From an uncultured Planctomyces sp. (lineage in GTDB: Bacteria; Planctomycetota; Planctomycetia; Planctomycetales; Planctomycetaceae): a DNA stretch of 35,632 bases. The notes below the pieces were generated by a model that saw only the letters and a program-made list of their open reading frames with translations, was not told the DNA's origin and did not search any database. The position numbers and the translations under genes were made by a program. The DNA lies in contig CALDJX010000182.1 of assembly GCA_937899075.1 (NCBI GenBank), forward strand, positions 1 to 35,632, in the 5' to 3' direction. Positions 8,873-19,097 of the stretch are shown here, piece by piece; position 1 is the first letter of the stretch; every line of letters starts with the position of its first letter.

Positions 8873-9562
8873 GTGTTGCAGATCGCAGAAATTTACCGAT
8901 CCATCCAGGGTGAGGGAGAATTCACCGGCACGTCGTCAGTTTTCGTACGGACGACGGGCTGCAACCTGCGCTGCTGGTTCTGCGACACCCCGTTTACCTC
9001 GTGGGCTCCGGAAGGCGAACCGCTAAGCATCGAACAGGTGCTGTCGCAGGTCGCCGCTCTCGCGACGGAACATGTTGTGGTGACAGGCGGCGAACCGCTC
9101 CTTCTCCCCGAGATCGTTCCCTTGACTGCCGAACTTCGATCGCGGGGCCACTTCGTCACGCTCGAAACTGCGGGCACAGTATTTCGAGCGGCCACTGCCG
9201 ACCTGATGTCCATCAGCCCGAAACTGGCGAATTCGACGCCCAGCGCCGATCGATCAGCAACCTGGTCAAAACGGCATGAAGAATTGCGGCATCGACCGGC
9301 AGTGATTCGGAGCCTCATTTCCGAGGCACGCTACCAGTTGAAATTTGTCATCGACGTTCCGGCCGACGTGGCTCCGGTCGAGGAATGGCTGACTGAATTC
9401 CCGGAGATCGACCGCGGCCGCGTCTGGCTGATGCCTCAGGCAACGACTCGCGAAGAGCTTGCGGCAAAGTCCGACTGGATCGAGGACGCTGCAACGAAGG
9501 CCGGATTCCAGTTCACCTCGCGGCTGCACATTGAGCAATTCGGCAACGCCCGCGGCTATTGA
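8873..9562 (+). CDS. queE: 7-carboxy-7-deazaguanine synthase QueE
   Basis: This 229-residue radical-SAM enzyme converts 6-carboxytetrahydropterin to 7-carboxy-7-deazaguanine, a step of queuosine/7-deazaguanine synthesis. The N-terminus IAEIYRSIQGEGEFTG is the QueE signature, and the cluster motif C-x3-C-x2-C is C30-NLR-C34-WF-C37. VVTGGEPLLLPE supplies the SAM-binding GGE motif. The start is uncertain: the frame is open to a TTG at 8774, but QueE proteins begin just before the EI-x-x-SIQGEG motif, so the GTG at 8873 (or adjacent TTG at 8876) is chosen. No queC, queD or queF is nearby, so the rest of the pathway must be elsewhere. It converges on the FGGY kinase gene. Confidence 0.9.
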   Translation: MLQIAEIYRSIQGEGEFTGTSSVFVRTTGCNLRCWFCDTPFTSWAPEGEPLSIEQVLSQVAALATEHVVVTGGEPLLLPEIVPLTAELRSRGHFVTLETAGTVFRAATADLMSISPKLANSTPSADRSATWSKRHEELRHRPAVIRSLISEARYQLKFVIDVPADVAPVEEWLTEFPEIDRGRVWLMPQATTREELAAKSDWIEDAATKAGFQFTSRLHIEQFGNARGY

Positions 9563-9576
9563 GCCATCGTCAGGTT

Positions 9577-9606
9577 GAAGTGGCAGTCGGCGAAGTGGCA
9601 GTCGGC
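9577..9606. repeat. Perfect 15-bp tandem duplication
   Basis: The 15-base unit GAAGTGGCAGTCGGC occurs twice head to tail (9577-9591 and 9592-9606) in the short gap between the converging queE and sugar-kinase genes. It has no visible coding role and could be a recent slippage product. Confidence 0.85.
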
Positions 9607-9615
9607 CGAGTCTGC

Positions 9616-11061
9616 CTACAACGTCTGATGCCGAACCAGCCGCCCGGCCTCGTCAAGCGATGAGAACACGCCGGCGGCGACTCCGCCAACGAGCGCCGCA
9701 CCGAACGCTGCTTCCTCTCGATGTTCAGTCACCACGGCGGGCTTGCCAAATCGTCGCGCGACCGCGTCGGCCAGTACCGGATTCTCGCGCAACCCGTTTC
9801 CCGCTCCGACCAGCGTTGTTGGTTCGCTGTGTCGACCGGTGATCTCAAAGATTTGATCCAGCGCCTCGCGATAATTATTCGCCATGCCTTCGAGAACTGA
9901 TCGAGCGAAATTTGCTGGCGTCAGGCTGGCCGGCGAAATGCCTGCCAGCGAGCCCGTCTGCCGAGGGTTCGAACGTGTGCCCGAGAAAGTGGGCACACAC
10001 TCAAGCCCCAGAGAATCGGGCTCCGCTTGCCCCGCAAGTTCCACAAGCTGGCTGTAAAGAGGCCGTTCGGCGTCAGCACCAAAAAGCTCGACGCCGAGCT
10101 GCCGCACAAAGTTCTCCACCACCTGAAACGACCATCCGCCGGTAAGACCAACGTTGGAAAGAAGATTGCCTTGAATCGGAAACGGCCGCAGCTCAACCGG
10201 CGGCGTGAACGTCGTGTCGTCCGTAAAAACCGCGACCTGTGCGCCGGTTCCGACGTTAAGTAGAACACTCGATCGACGATCCGCAACGCTGCCCAGAAAA
10301 CTCGCCTGGTGATCTCCGATCGGCACGGACACCGGAATTCCTTGAGGTAGCCTGTCAACGTGACGGCCGGACAATTCGCCAGCCGGACGATCGGCTTCAC
10401 GAACGGCAGGCAATTGATCGCGACGAAATTCCAGAGCCGCCAGAACGTCGTCGTCCCAGTCGCGAGAAGCAACATTCAGCATTCCACCGGAAGCGGCCAC
10501 TGAGGGATCTGTTACCAACTCGCCGCCGGTGAGCATCGCGACAAACAGATCCATGATGAAGCACGCTTTGCTGCCTTTCGGAACCAGACCCTGCTGCGAC
10601 AACCAGAAGAACGTCGTGCCAAGAAACCCTGAGTTCAGCCGACATCCCAACCTGCTCAGCGAATCTTCACCGCAGCGGGAGCGAGCTTCGTCGACCCAAC
10701 TCACGTCGCGGCCGGGCATCACATCGTTGCCGCGCTGATCCTGCCAGTTGATCAGCGGGGTCAGCGGCTTCAGGCCAGCATCGACCAGCACCATGCCATG
10801 CTGCTGCCCGGTCACTCCGATGCTGCAGAGCGAGTCCGTCTCGACGGTCGCCTGTTCAAGGATTTCTGCAACACAGTCAAAGCCACTTCGCAATACGGAC
10901 GCAGCGTTCCACTCAGACCGACCGAGCTTTCGCCCTTCGTCAGATGTGATGTTGCCGTCAGTTGGTTTCGCAACCGAAGCGACTAACTGCCCCGACTCAG
11001 AATCAACAGCCACGCAAGTCGTTTTGGTGGTTCCAAGATCAATCCCCAGCAGCAGCGACAT
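9616..11061 (-). CDS. FGGY-family carbohydrate kinase (sedoheptulokinase- or xylulokinase-like)
   Basis: This 481-residue cytoplasmic kinase has the FGGY actin-like fold: phosphate-1 loop GIDLGTTKT (6-14), GVTGQQHGMV (82-91), the catalytic aspartate in PIGDHQASF (D250), phosphate-2 NVGTGAQ (269-275) and the adenosine-site loop VGAGNGLREN. The run LINWQDQR and the pattern GD-x-QAS remind me of eukaryotic sedoheptulokinase more than bacterial xylulokinase, so a seven-carbon sugar is a reasonable guess, not a conclusion. The length suits the family. A weak GGAGAAG precedes ATG 11061. It lies downstream of a phosphofructokinase gene on the same strand, separated by about 300 bases of repeat-rich sequence. 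Confidence 0.82.
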   Translation of the reverse strand: MSLLLGIDLGTTKTTCVAVDSESGQLVASVAKPTDGNITSDEGRKLGRSEWNAASVLRSGFDCVAEILEQATVETDSLCSIGVTGQQHGMVLVDAGLKPLTPLINWQDQRGNDVMPGRDVSWVDEARSRCGEDSLSRLGCRLNSGFLGTTFFWLSQQGLVPKGSKACFIMDLFVAMLTGGELVTDPSVAASGGMLNVASRDWDDDVLAALEFRRDQLPAVREADRPAGELSGRHVDRLPQGIPVSVPIGDHQASFLGSVADRRSSVLLNVGTGAQVAVFTDDTTFTPPVELRPFPIQGNLLSNVGLTGGWSFQVVENFVRQLGVELFGADAERPLYSQLVELAGQAEPDSLGLECVPTFSGTRSNPRQTGSLAGISPASLTPANFARSVLEGMANNYREALDQIFEITGRHSEPTTLVGAGNGLRENPVLADAVARRFGKPAVVTEHREEAAFGAALVGGVAAGVFSSLDEAGRLVRHQTL

Positions 11062-11150
11062 CTCGATCTTCTCCAGCCGGAAAGGGCAACGAACATCCGT
11101 CGCGACATCGGTATGCCGGACTGACTTTCGTTCGATCAGGCTGACATTTT

Positions 11151-11348
11151 AACGCAGAGGCCACAGAGGTAAAAAACGCAGAGGAACAGGATGATCCGCT
11201 TTGTTCTCGTGTCATTTCGCGTGATTCGTGGTTGATCTCCGTCAGTCAGAAACTGAGCACATTCCCAAACGATGAACTGCACACGGCATCGGCCGCTCCC
11301 TGAAGCATCCTGCCTGATCCGTGTTTCATCCGCGCAATCCGTGGTTCC
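11151..11348. repeat. Cluster of short dispersed-repeat fragments between phosphofructokinase and sugar-kinase genes
   Basis: The gap holds fragments of two repeat types. One is a purine-rich run with two copies of ACGCAGAGG around CCACAGAGG (11152-11184), related to the palindrome at 14243. The other is a motif present twice in the same orientation, TTTCGCGTGATTCGTGGTT (11215-11233) and a diverged copy TCATCCGCGCAATCCGTGGTT (11326-11346). I recall scraps like these being frequent in intergenic DNA of planctomycetes and some other phyla. No gene is seen here. Confidence 0.55.
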
Positions 11349-11357
11349 TGAATCCGG

Positions 11358-12731
11358 TCAATCCAGATACTGAATTCGCTTCTGCATCTCGACATTGAAG
11401 CTCTGATACCGAGTCACCAGGTTGCCAGGTGAAAACAGATTCGACTTGATGGCTTCCATGTCTTCGTGGCCGATCGCATTCCGAAAGATCGGAGCAAAAT
11501 ACTGTCGCCCCAGTTCTGAGGGCTGAAAACGCTGCTCGTTGTACAGCGAATGATGAACTTCCCGAGCGTGGATCACGCCCCACTGATCTCGCAGCTTGTT
11601 CGCAGAAAGATGTCCGGTGGTGAATCCAGAGTCTTCGGTCCAGTTCAGCGTGGCGAGGTGATTGTTCTGTTCCCGATCGAGAATCTCGACGGCCTTACCG
11701 CCAAGCTGAGCTCCGTAAAAACGATCGAACAGAATCGGACGACCGCCTCGCTGAGTGTGCCCAACCTTTCGCGTGAAGATTGCTGACTTCGCGTCGTCGT
11801 GCCGTTGGTTCGTTCGGAAGTAGTCGTCGCCTAACTCTTCGATCAGGATTTCGCCGAGACGTTCCGCCGCACCACTGAAGAGAACATTCCCGGCAGGATC
11901 GACGCTCTTCGACTTTGCACCAAGCTGACCTTCGGAATCCTGCACACCTTCACCGATCACAATCACAGCGTGCTTCTGCATGTCGTAAAGTTCGCGCACG
12001 CGGCTGATCAGCTTCGGATAATCCAGCTCCACTTCGGGAATCAGGATCATGTCAGGTTGCCCGTAAGCCGCTCCGAGCGCGATGTATCCGGAGTCGCGCC
12101 CCATCACTTCGATAATGGCAATTCGGCGATGGCTTTCCGCCGTCGTACGGATTCGCTCGATGCTCTGCGCGACGACGAACACCGCGGTGGCATACCCCGG
12201 CGTCACGTAGTTGACGATCTCGCCGAGCGAAACCTCATCCCGAGTCGAAGCGTGTCGGTACCCATCATGGATTGAATCATTCTTGTCCTTCACCCATTCA
12301 TTCGGCTCGTCGATGTAGTTCAGGCCGAGGTCGTTATCGATTGTTTTCGGAGCCAGAACGCAAGGAAAGTATTCACTCAGCGGTTGCATTCCGTTGATCG
12401 TCCCGTCGCCTCCGATGCAGATTAAACCCTCGATCTTCAGCTTCGCCATCCGCGCAGCCACGGACTCCAACTGCTCTTTGTCGTTCGCGTCGATGTACGT
12501 TCGCGACGCGCCGATAATCGTTCCGCCCTGGCACGGGTCGAGTTCGGGAATCGTTGAAAACAACGGATTCAGTCGCACGTGAGGCAACTTCGGACTGACC
12601 ATCCCGCCGAAGCCCTTGATCAAACCATAGACTTCGATGCCCAGCTCGTTGGCTTGCTGCACAGCTCCGAATAACGTCGCGTTAAGAGCGGGCGTGTCAC
12701 CGCCAGCGGTTAGAATGGCAATTCTTTTCAT
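11358..12731 (-). CDS. 6-phosphofructokinase, likely ATP-dependent (GGDG type)
   Basis: This 457-residue member of the phosphofructokinase superfamily phosphorylates fructose 6-phosphate. The N-terminal loop is ILTAGGDTPALNA, the donor site is CIGGDGTINGM (GGDGT at about 107-111), the catalytic loop is PKTIDND (128-134), and MGRDSGYIA binds the sugar phosphate. Gly after GGD is the ATP-type residue, whereas Lys in PKTIDND is common in pyrophosphate enzymes; the combination GGDG plus K is known from an ATP-using group of long enzymes. Frame analysis gives GTG-ATG; the ATG at 12731 is chosen because MKRIAILTAGG is the usual N-terminus. A second, different phosphofructokinase lies at 19306. Confidence 0.9.
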   Translation of the reverse strand: MKRIAILTAGGDTPALNATLFGAVQQANELGIEVYGLIKGFGGMVSPKLPHVRLNPLFSTIPELDPCQGGTIIGASRTYIDANDKEQLESVAARMAKLKIEGLICIGGDGTINGMQPLSEYFPCVLAPKTIDNDLGLNYIDEPNEWVKDKNDSIHDGYRHASTRDEVSLGEIVNYVTPGYATAVFVVAQSIERIRTTAESHRRIAIIEVMGRDSGYIALGAAYGQPDMILIPEVELDYPKLISRVRELYDMQKHAVIVIGEGVQDSEGQLGAKSKSVDPAGNVLFSGAAERLGEILIEELGDDYFRTNQRHDDAKSAIFTRKVGHTQRGGRPILFDRFYGAQLGGKAVEILDREQNNHLATLNWTEDSGFTTGHLSANKLRDQWGVIHAREVHHSLYNEQRFQPSELGRQYFAPIFRNAIGHEDMEAIKSNLFSPGNLVTRYQSFNVEMQKRIQYLD

Positions 12732-12928
12732 CACGGATTCTCATCGAAGAGTGAACGACGGCTGAGTTATCAGTCTCTCAAACCATCTTGAGGCAGGTCA
12801 TCAAACAACTAACATCCGTTCGGTCGTAACGGAGTTTGTGGTCTTCCGACCGCGAGTCATATCACAGATGATTCTTCCAGGCTGCCGCAATTTTCGTAAA
12901 GCACGACGACTGACTAGGAGACAGGGAA

Positions 12929-14128
12929 ATGAGATTTCTGGCTGGATGTGTTTGCTCGGCAGTTCTCGGCAGCTTCTTCACCGTCTGGATGCTCGACGGC
13001 CGAAACGTCGATCAAGGCGCCGCAGTCGCCCAGGACAGAGCTGGCCAGGCAGGCCCGCTGTTTCCGACACAGGTTCCTCGCCCGGCTGCCGCCAATGTTG
13101 AGCAATACTTCAACGCGGACGGCTTGAGCCCTGAGGAGGTGATCAATGTTTCGGTATACGAAAAGCTTCACAAAAGCGTGGTCAACATCACGACGCGCAG
13201 TACCAGAGTCGACTCGTTTTTCTTCACCGAACAGACGTCCGAAGGGACAGGTTCAGGATCGGTCATCGACACCTCTGGCCACATCGTCACGAACTGGCAC
13301 GTCGTCGCCGACGCACGCAACATCGGAGTCACCCTGTACAACGGCGAAACCTACGAAGCCATCGTCGTCGGTTACGACCCGCCGAACGACATTGCCATCA
13401 TTAAAATCGACGCTCCCAAGGGCGTGCTTTTTCCGATCACGATGGGCGATTCCAACAAGCTCAAAGTTGGTATGCGAGTACTGGCCATCGGCAACCCGTT
13501 CGAACTGGAAAGAACGCTGACGACTGGCATCGTCTCCAGTCTGAATCGGTCGATCCAGGTCCAGGAAAACTGGTCCATCAAATCGATCATCCAGATCGAC
13601 GCGTCGATCAACCCTGGCAACTCGGGCGGTCCGCTGCTCGACCTGCACGGCCGGCTGATCGGTATCAATACAGCCATTGCCAGTCGAACTGGCCAAAGCG
13701 CTGCCGTCGGCTTTGCGATTCCGGTGAACCTGGTCTCACGAGTCGTCCCGGAACTGATCACTCACGGCCGAGTCTACCGCGCAGAAATCGGCATTCAGCG
13801 AGTCTTCGAAACCGAAAACGGTTTGCTCGTCGAACGTCTCACTCCCGGCGGCGCTGCAGAAGTGTCGGGTGTCCGAGGCCCAACTCTGGTCCGTCAACGC
13901 CGAGGTCCCTTCGTCTTCGAACGACTCGATCGTAGCACCGCCGACCTGATCGTCGCGGTGGATGGCAAGTCCGTCCTCACCGTCGCCGACTTCCGCGAAG
14001 CCATCGAAAGTCTCAAACCCGGCGACATCGTCCAACTGACCGTGCTCCGTAAGGACCAGCAGGCCAACATCCGAGTCCAACTCGGCGGCGGCCCTCCAAA
14101 ACCTAAGACGCCCGGAACTCGTCTGTAG
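12929..14128 (+). CDS. HtrA/Deg-like serine protease with one PDZ domain
   Basis: This 399-residue protein has an N-terminal hydrophobic segment (MRFLAGCVCSAVLGSFFTVW) acting as a signal sequence or anchor, a linker, then a trypsin-like S1C domain with the complete triad: H124 in TNWHVV, D154 in PPNDIAIIKI and S232 in NPGNSGGPL. A single C-terminal PDZ domain (about 285-395) follows, including DLIVAVDGKSVLTVADFREA. Such proteases degrade or refold damaged envelope proteins in the periplasm. The length is typical of one-PDZ DegS-like forms. AGGAGACAGGG lies just before ATG 12929. It is divergent from the phosphofructokinase gene and convergent with rtcB. The client proteins are unknown. Confidence 0.92.
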   Translation: MRFLAGCVCSAVLGSFFTVWMLDGRNVDQGAAVAQDRAGQAGPLFPTQVPRPAAANVEQYFNADGLSPEEVINVSVYEKLHKSVVNITTRSTRVDSFFFTEQTSEGTGSGSVIDTSGHIVTNWHVVADARNIGVTLYNGETYEAIVVGYDPPNDIAIIKIDAPKGVLFPITMGDSNKLKVGMRVLAIGNPFELERTLTTGIVSSLNRSIQVQENWSIKSIIQIDASINPGNSGGPLLDLHGRLIGINTAIASRTGQSAAVGFAIPVNLVSRVVPELITHGRVYRAEIGIQRVFETENGLLVERLTPGGAAEVSGVRGPTLVRQRRGPFVFERLDRSTADLIVAVDGKSVLTVADFREAIESLKPGDIVQLTVLRKDQQANIRVQLGGGPPKPKTPGTRL

Positions 14129-14242
14129 TGCCCGAACTTGAGTACTCGAACCTGAGTGGCCAGAGCCGGTTGCTGACAGCTTTCTCCCGTCTCAAGTTTG
14201 CTGCTGGCCTCAGACTAACGGTGATCATTCCGGCAAAGGATT

Positions 14243-14316
14243 AGCCACAGAGAACACAGAGGTCTCAAAGGAATTCTCGTCAGAGCAACTCCGTGATCTC
14301 TGTGTCCTCTGTGGCT
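14243..14316. repeat. Imperfect palindrome of the CACAGAG repeat type
   Basis: Two 19-base arms (14243-14261 and 14298-14316) pair with a single mismatch; they read AGCCACAGAGAACACAGAG and CTCTGTGTCCTCTGTGGCT. A spacer of 36 bases separates them. It lies between the converging protease and rtcB genes, where it could act as a bidirectional transcription barrier, although there is no T-run. Similar CACAGAGGACACAGAG sequences are, from memory, widespread intergenic repeats. Confidence 0.7.
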
Positions 14317-14351
14317 GAAATTCTTCTTACCCAGAGGCCTGGCAGATTCTC

Positions 14352-15815
14352 TTAGCCCTTCACGACGCCGATCGGGCGCATCCTTGCGACCTTCTTCGAG
14401 ATGCCAGCTCGGTGGACGACGTCGACGACCTGGTTGACGTCTTTGTAGGCGTCGGGTTGTTCTTCGGCGAGGCCTCGCCAGCTTTGGGCTTTGGCGATGA
14501 CGCCTCGGGCGGCGAGTTCCTGATCGATGCGCCGGCCTTTCGCCTCTTTGACGGCGCGAGTTCGGCTCATCAGTCGCCCCGCTCCGTGGCAGGTTGTTCC
14601 GAAAGTCTGCTCCATGCTGCCCTGCTGACCGGTCAGCACCCAGCTTGCTCGGCCCATGTCGCCTGGGATGAGGACCGGCTGGCCGATCGCCTGGTAGCGT
14701 TCCGGAATTTCAGCGTGTCCCGGTGGGAACGCCCGCGTCGCTCCTTTGCGATGCACCCAGACTTTCTTATCGACGGAGTCGACCCTGTGTTCCTCGAATT
14801 TGGCGATGTTATGCGCGACGTCGTAGACCAGGCCCATGTTCAGGCTTTGCCACGATTCGGAGAAGACTTTTTTGAAGACCTCACGAGCCTGCCACATCAG
14901 CAACTGACGATTGCACCACGCATAGTTCGCGGCGGCCCGCATCGCGCCGACGTAGTGGGTGCCTTCCGGGCTGTCGACCGGTGCGCAGGCGAGTTGCCGG
15001 TCGGGAAGTTCGATGCCGTATCGCTCGGGGACTCCTCTTAGTAGACGCAACGCGTCGTCGCAGACCTGGTAACCAAGTCCGCGCGAGCCCGAATGGATCA
15101 TCACGCAGATCATGTCCTTGGCCAGGCCCATGGCTTCGGCGGCTTCTTCATCGACGACGGCTTCGACCACCTGGACTTCCAGAAAGTGGTTTCCCGAGCC
15201 CAGCGTTCCGCACTGGCTGCGGCCTCGCTCGATCGCGCGATCGCTGACGTTGTCGGGTTCCGCTCCGGCCAGGCAGCCGCGAGCTTCGGTGAACTCAACA
15301 TCTTCGTCGGTCGCCAACCCTCGACCTTTCAGAAACGGAACGCCTTCGCCCATCAGTTGTCGGAGTTCAGATTCGGAGTATCGGTACTTGCCTTTTCGGC
15401 CCGTCCCGGCTGGAACGTTCTTAAACAGGCTGTCGACCAGCCGCTCCATGTGAGGCTTGACGTCCTGGTAAAACAGATTCGAACGAAGCAGCCGGACGCC
15501 GCAGTTAATGTCGTAGCCGACGCCGCCGGGCGAGATGACTCCGCCTTCCAGCGGATCGGTCGCGCAGACTCCGCCGATGGTGAATCCGTAGCCCCAGTGG
15601 ATGTCCGGCATCGCCAGGCTGGCGAGCTGGATGCCGGGCAGAGTCGCCACATTGGCAACCTGATCCGGAGCTTGATCGTTCCGCATCTGATGGATCAGCT
15701 CGTCGCTTGCGTAGATCAAACCATCGACGCGCATGTCCGACCGGTAGCTGCGAGGAATCCTCCAGCAGTAGTCGTTGACCCGTTCGAGGGGACCTTCAAA
15801 TCCTTTTCTGGTCAT
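14352..15815 (-). CDS. rtcB: RNA-splicing ligase RtcB
   Basis: This 487-residue GTP- and Mn2+-dependent RNA ligase joins 3'-phosphate or 2',3'-cyclic phosphate ends to 5'-OH ends. Metal- and GTP-binding motifs are all present: GGVGYDINCGVRLL (D102, C105), GTLGSGNHFLE, HSGSRGLGYQ, KGATRAFPPG and TTCHGAGRLMSR with the conserved histidine. The C-terminus ends in RPIGVVKG, close to the typical terminus. In bacteria it serves RNA repair and sometimes tRNA or rRNA end healing. No archease or rtcA/rtcR gene is adjacent, so there is no sign of the sigma-54-controlled rtc operon known from Escherichia coli. ATG 15815 has only a weak purine tract upstream. Confidence 0.95.
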   Translation of the reverse strand: MTRKGFEGPLERVNDYCWRIPRSYRSDMRVDGLIYASDELIHQMRNDQAPDQVANVATLPGIQLASLAMPDIHWGYGFTIGGVCATDPLEGGVISPGGVGYDINCGVRLLRSNLFYQDVKPHMERLVDSLFKNVPAGTGRKGKYRYSESELRQLMGEGVPFLKGRGLATDEDVEFTEARGCLAGAEPDNVSDRAIERGRSQCGTLGSGNHFLEVQVVEAVVDEEAAEAMGLAKDMICVMIHSGSRGLGYQVCDDALRLLRGVPERYGIELPDRQLACAPVDSPEGTHYVGAMRAAANYAWCNRQLLMWQAREVFKKVFSESWQSLNMGLVYDVAHNIAKFEEHRVDSVDKKVWVHRKGATRAFPPGHAEIPERYQAIGQPVLIPGDMGRASWVLTGQQGSMEQTFGTTCHGAGRLMSRTRAVKEAKGRRIDQELAARGVIAKAQSWRGLAEEQPDAYKDVNQVVDVVHRAGISKKVARMRPIGVVKG

Positions 15816-15981
15816 GTCGTGTGCTCTGTCTCACAGATGGAAAAACCGGTCCGGCAATAGGCTGGCCGAACGATGTAAATCTCGGTCGTGATCCGCTTCG
15901 ACGCCTGTTTCCAGGCAGCTCTGGCAGCTTCCGCACAATGGGTAAGCAAGAGGCCAGATTGATTCCAGCGGATCGGAAGCT

Positions 15982-16002
15982 ATTCCCGTCAGTTTCGGGA
16001 AT
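15982..16002. other. Small perfect hairpin in the rtcB-thioredoxin intergenic region
   Basis: ATTCCCG and CGGGAAT form a 7-bp perfect stem with a 7-base loop, 100 bases upstream of the thioredoxin-like gene. There is no T-run, so it is not an intrinsic terminator. It could be an operator or chance. The rest of the 286-base divergent region shows nothing else. Confidence 0.35.
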
Positions 16003-16101
16003 GGTGGTCGCTACTGACAGCCTGAACCGTTGATGAGGTTCGGGCAAGCCGCCAGGATGCGACGCTTTTCTGGACTAATAAATCTGCGGAGGCAGCGGAC
16101 C

Positions 16102-16668
16102 ATGCGGAAGTTATGCGGGCTAATGATGGTTGTGATGTTGGGAGCAGGCTCCGTTTCGGCGGCTGAACTGTCGACAGCGACCAAGGGAAAAATCGTTTCT
16201 ACAACGTCGACCAGTACGGTCGGTGATCAGGCGTTGAACCTGAAACTCGCTGTGAAAATTGGCGAGGTGAAGGACAGTGCAAGGCAGGCGAAGGCTGGCG
16301 AGGATCGGTCCGGCAAGATCGAGCAGGCGTCGGCGAAGGTCGAAACATCCAGCAGTGCATCTGCGAAGCCAAAGGTTTTGAAGCCTGTCAAACGCAGGAT
16401 CCTTGTCTTCAAGGCAACGTGGTGTGGTGCTTGTCAGGCTTTGAAATCCGAGTGGCCAAGCATGAAGCAAGTCGGCTGGCGAGTCGGCCAGAAGCTGACC
16501 GACCACATCCAGCTTGTCGACTCAGATGAACGCCCGGATCTGGTTTCGAAGTACGGAATTACTGCATTGCCGACGCTCATTCTCGTCGACGATGGCGAGG
16601 AGTTGAACCGTCGCGGTTCGCTCGGAGCCATTAACATTGCAGAGTTCTACTATGGCCGGCTCCAGTAG
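16102..16668 (+). CDS. Secreted thioredoxin-like protein
   Basis: This 188-residue protein starts with a signal peptide (MRKLCGLMMVVMLGAGSVSA, cleavage likely before AE), followed by about 75 residues of Ser/Thr/Ala/Lys-rich linker without predicted structure, then a thioredoxin fold. The redox site is ATWCGACQ (C108, C111) and the cis-proline loop is ALPTLIL (P157). It probably exchanges disulfides or relays electrons in the periplasm; the natural substrate is unknown. The start at ATG 16102 is chosen over an upstream one at 16030 because GGAGG precedes it and it gives a proper signal peptide. It is monocistronic, ending at a clear intrinsic terminator. Confidence 0.88.
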   Translation: MRKLCGLMMVVMLGAGSVSAAELSTATKGKIVSTTSTSTVGDQALNLKLAVKIGEVKDSARQAKAGEDRSGKIEQASAKVETSSSASAKPKVLKPVKRRILVFKATWCGACQALKSEWPSMKQVGWRVGQKLTDHIQLVDSDERPDLVSKYGITALPTLILVDDGEELNRRGSLGAINIAEFYYGRLQ

Positions 16669-16698
16669 CCGCAAAATCCGTCATCAGCACTGATTGAG

Positions 16699-16733
16699 AA
16701 GCCGCCTGAAGATAACTTCCAGGCGGCTTTTTT
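16699..16733 (+). terminator. Intrinsic terminator of the thioredoxin-like gene
   Basis: AAGCCGCCTGAAG pairs with CTTCCAGGCGGCTT across a four-base loop with one bulged C, followed by a run of T that ends at 16733. It starts 30 bases after the stop codon. This is the clearest terminator in the window. Confidence 0.9.
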
Positions 16734-16991
16734 GATGCGCAAGCCGTTACTGATAAACGGTTTCAGTCGTGACAGGCTGTGTATGTTCTTGGTTGAATCT
16801 TAAGTCAGGCAAGGGTAATATCGACCAAACTTTTGCCGCTTCGATTGGTTGTCCTTCAGCCGGTCTGTTTTCGAAGAACGGGCGGTAATCCGTTTTTGCA
16901 GTGGAACATCCAGCGTTTTATGCAAGTGATGCAATCCGCTGACGACTTCAAAGCAGTTAGTATTCACCTGAAACAGCGGTAGGTTTTACAT
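16734..16991. other. Upstream region of accB
   Basis: These 258 bases must carry the accBC promoter and leader. No strong promoter match, hairpin or small gene was found. A short purine stretch (GCGGTAGG) just before ATG 16992 is the likely ribosome binding site. Confidence 0.4.
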
Positions 16992-17486
16992 ATGTCTGAC
17001 GACGATGACCAAGCTGGGAACGAGTCCTTCAATCTCGACAAATTGAAGGAGCTGATCGAGCTGATGGAGAAGCACGATCTGACCGACGTTCACCTGCGGC
17101 ATGGTGCCGAACAGTGGCGTCTGCGGCGAGGCCCTCAAGTTGTGGCTGCGGCTCCTGCAGCACCGGTTGCCTACGCGGCTCCGCCGGCAGCACCCGCTCC
17201 TGCTGCTTCAGCGGCGGCACCGGAAGCGGTAGCACCGGCGAGCAACCTGCTCGAAATCAAGAGCCCGATCGTTGGGACGTTTTACTCGTCACCGACGCCT
17301 GAAGATCCGGTGTTTGTCACGGCAGGCTCGAAGGTGACTCAGGACACCGTCGTTTGCATCGTCGAAGCCATGAAAGTCTTCAACCAGATCACCGCAGACA
17401 TCAGCGGCACCATCGAAGAAATGCTTGTTGGTAATGGCGATCCGGTTGAGTCTGGTCAGGTGCTGTTCCGCGTGAAGCCGAACTGA
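16992..17486 (+). CDS. accB: Biotin carboxyl carrier protein of acetyl-CoA carboxylase
   Basis: This 164-residue protein carries the biotin that shuttles carboxyl groups in the first committed step of fatty-acid synthesis. The N-terminal helix region ([20 protein letters not shown]) is typical of AccB, followed by an Ala/Pro-rich hinge (about 50-85) and the biotinyl domain with [11 protein letters not shown]128 is the biotinylated lysine. The thumb segment [12 protein letters not shown] of AccB proteins is present. It is directly followed by accC, 147 bases apart, as in many bacteria. The carboxyltransferase genes accA and accD are not in the window. Confidence 0.96.
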   Translation: MSDDDDQAGNESFNLDKLKELIELMEKHDLTDVHLRHGAEQWRLRRGPQVVAAAPAAPVAYAAPPAAPAPAASAAAPEAVAPASNLLEIKSPIVGTFYSSPTPEDPVFVTAGSKVTQDTVVCIVEAMKVFNQITADISGTIEEMLVGNGDPVESGQVLFRVKPN

Positions 17487-17633
17487 GCCGATCGAGTTTC
17501 GGCGAGCCACCCATCGATGGCTCGACCGACAGATTGTCCGGTACGAGCCGAGGACGACGCCCGCATCCGGTTACTTGTCGATGCTGTTTTGCAGTCTCCC
17601 TTTTGTTTCCGCTTTTCGTTGTCTGAGTCTCGC

Positions 17634-18995
<1,362 letters not shown>

Positions 18996-19097
18996 CCTTC
19001 GCTCCCTGAAAGTGTATCGGAAGCCAGTTGCCAGATGCCGGGCGAGATTCAGGAACGTATTGTGAATAACTTTCCGGAAGCCGAGTCATGGTGAGTC

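Noticed and set aside
9975-9998. Hairpin GTGTGCCC / GGGCACAC as a regulatory site
   Set aside because: Lies inside the sugar kinase coding sequence, in a conserved VPTFSGTRSN segment; likely chance.
15093-15860. 255-codon plus-strand frame inside rtcB
   Set aside because: Antisense to well conserved RtcB motifs; no ribosome binding site or domain.
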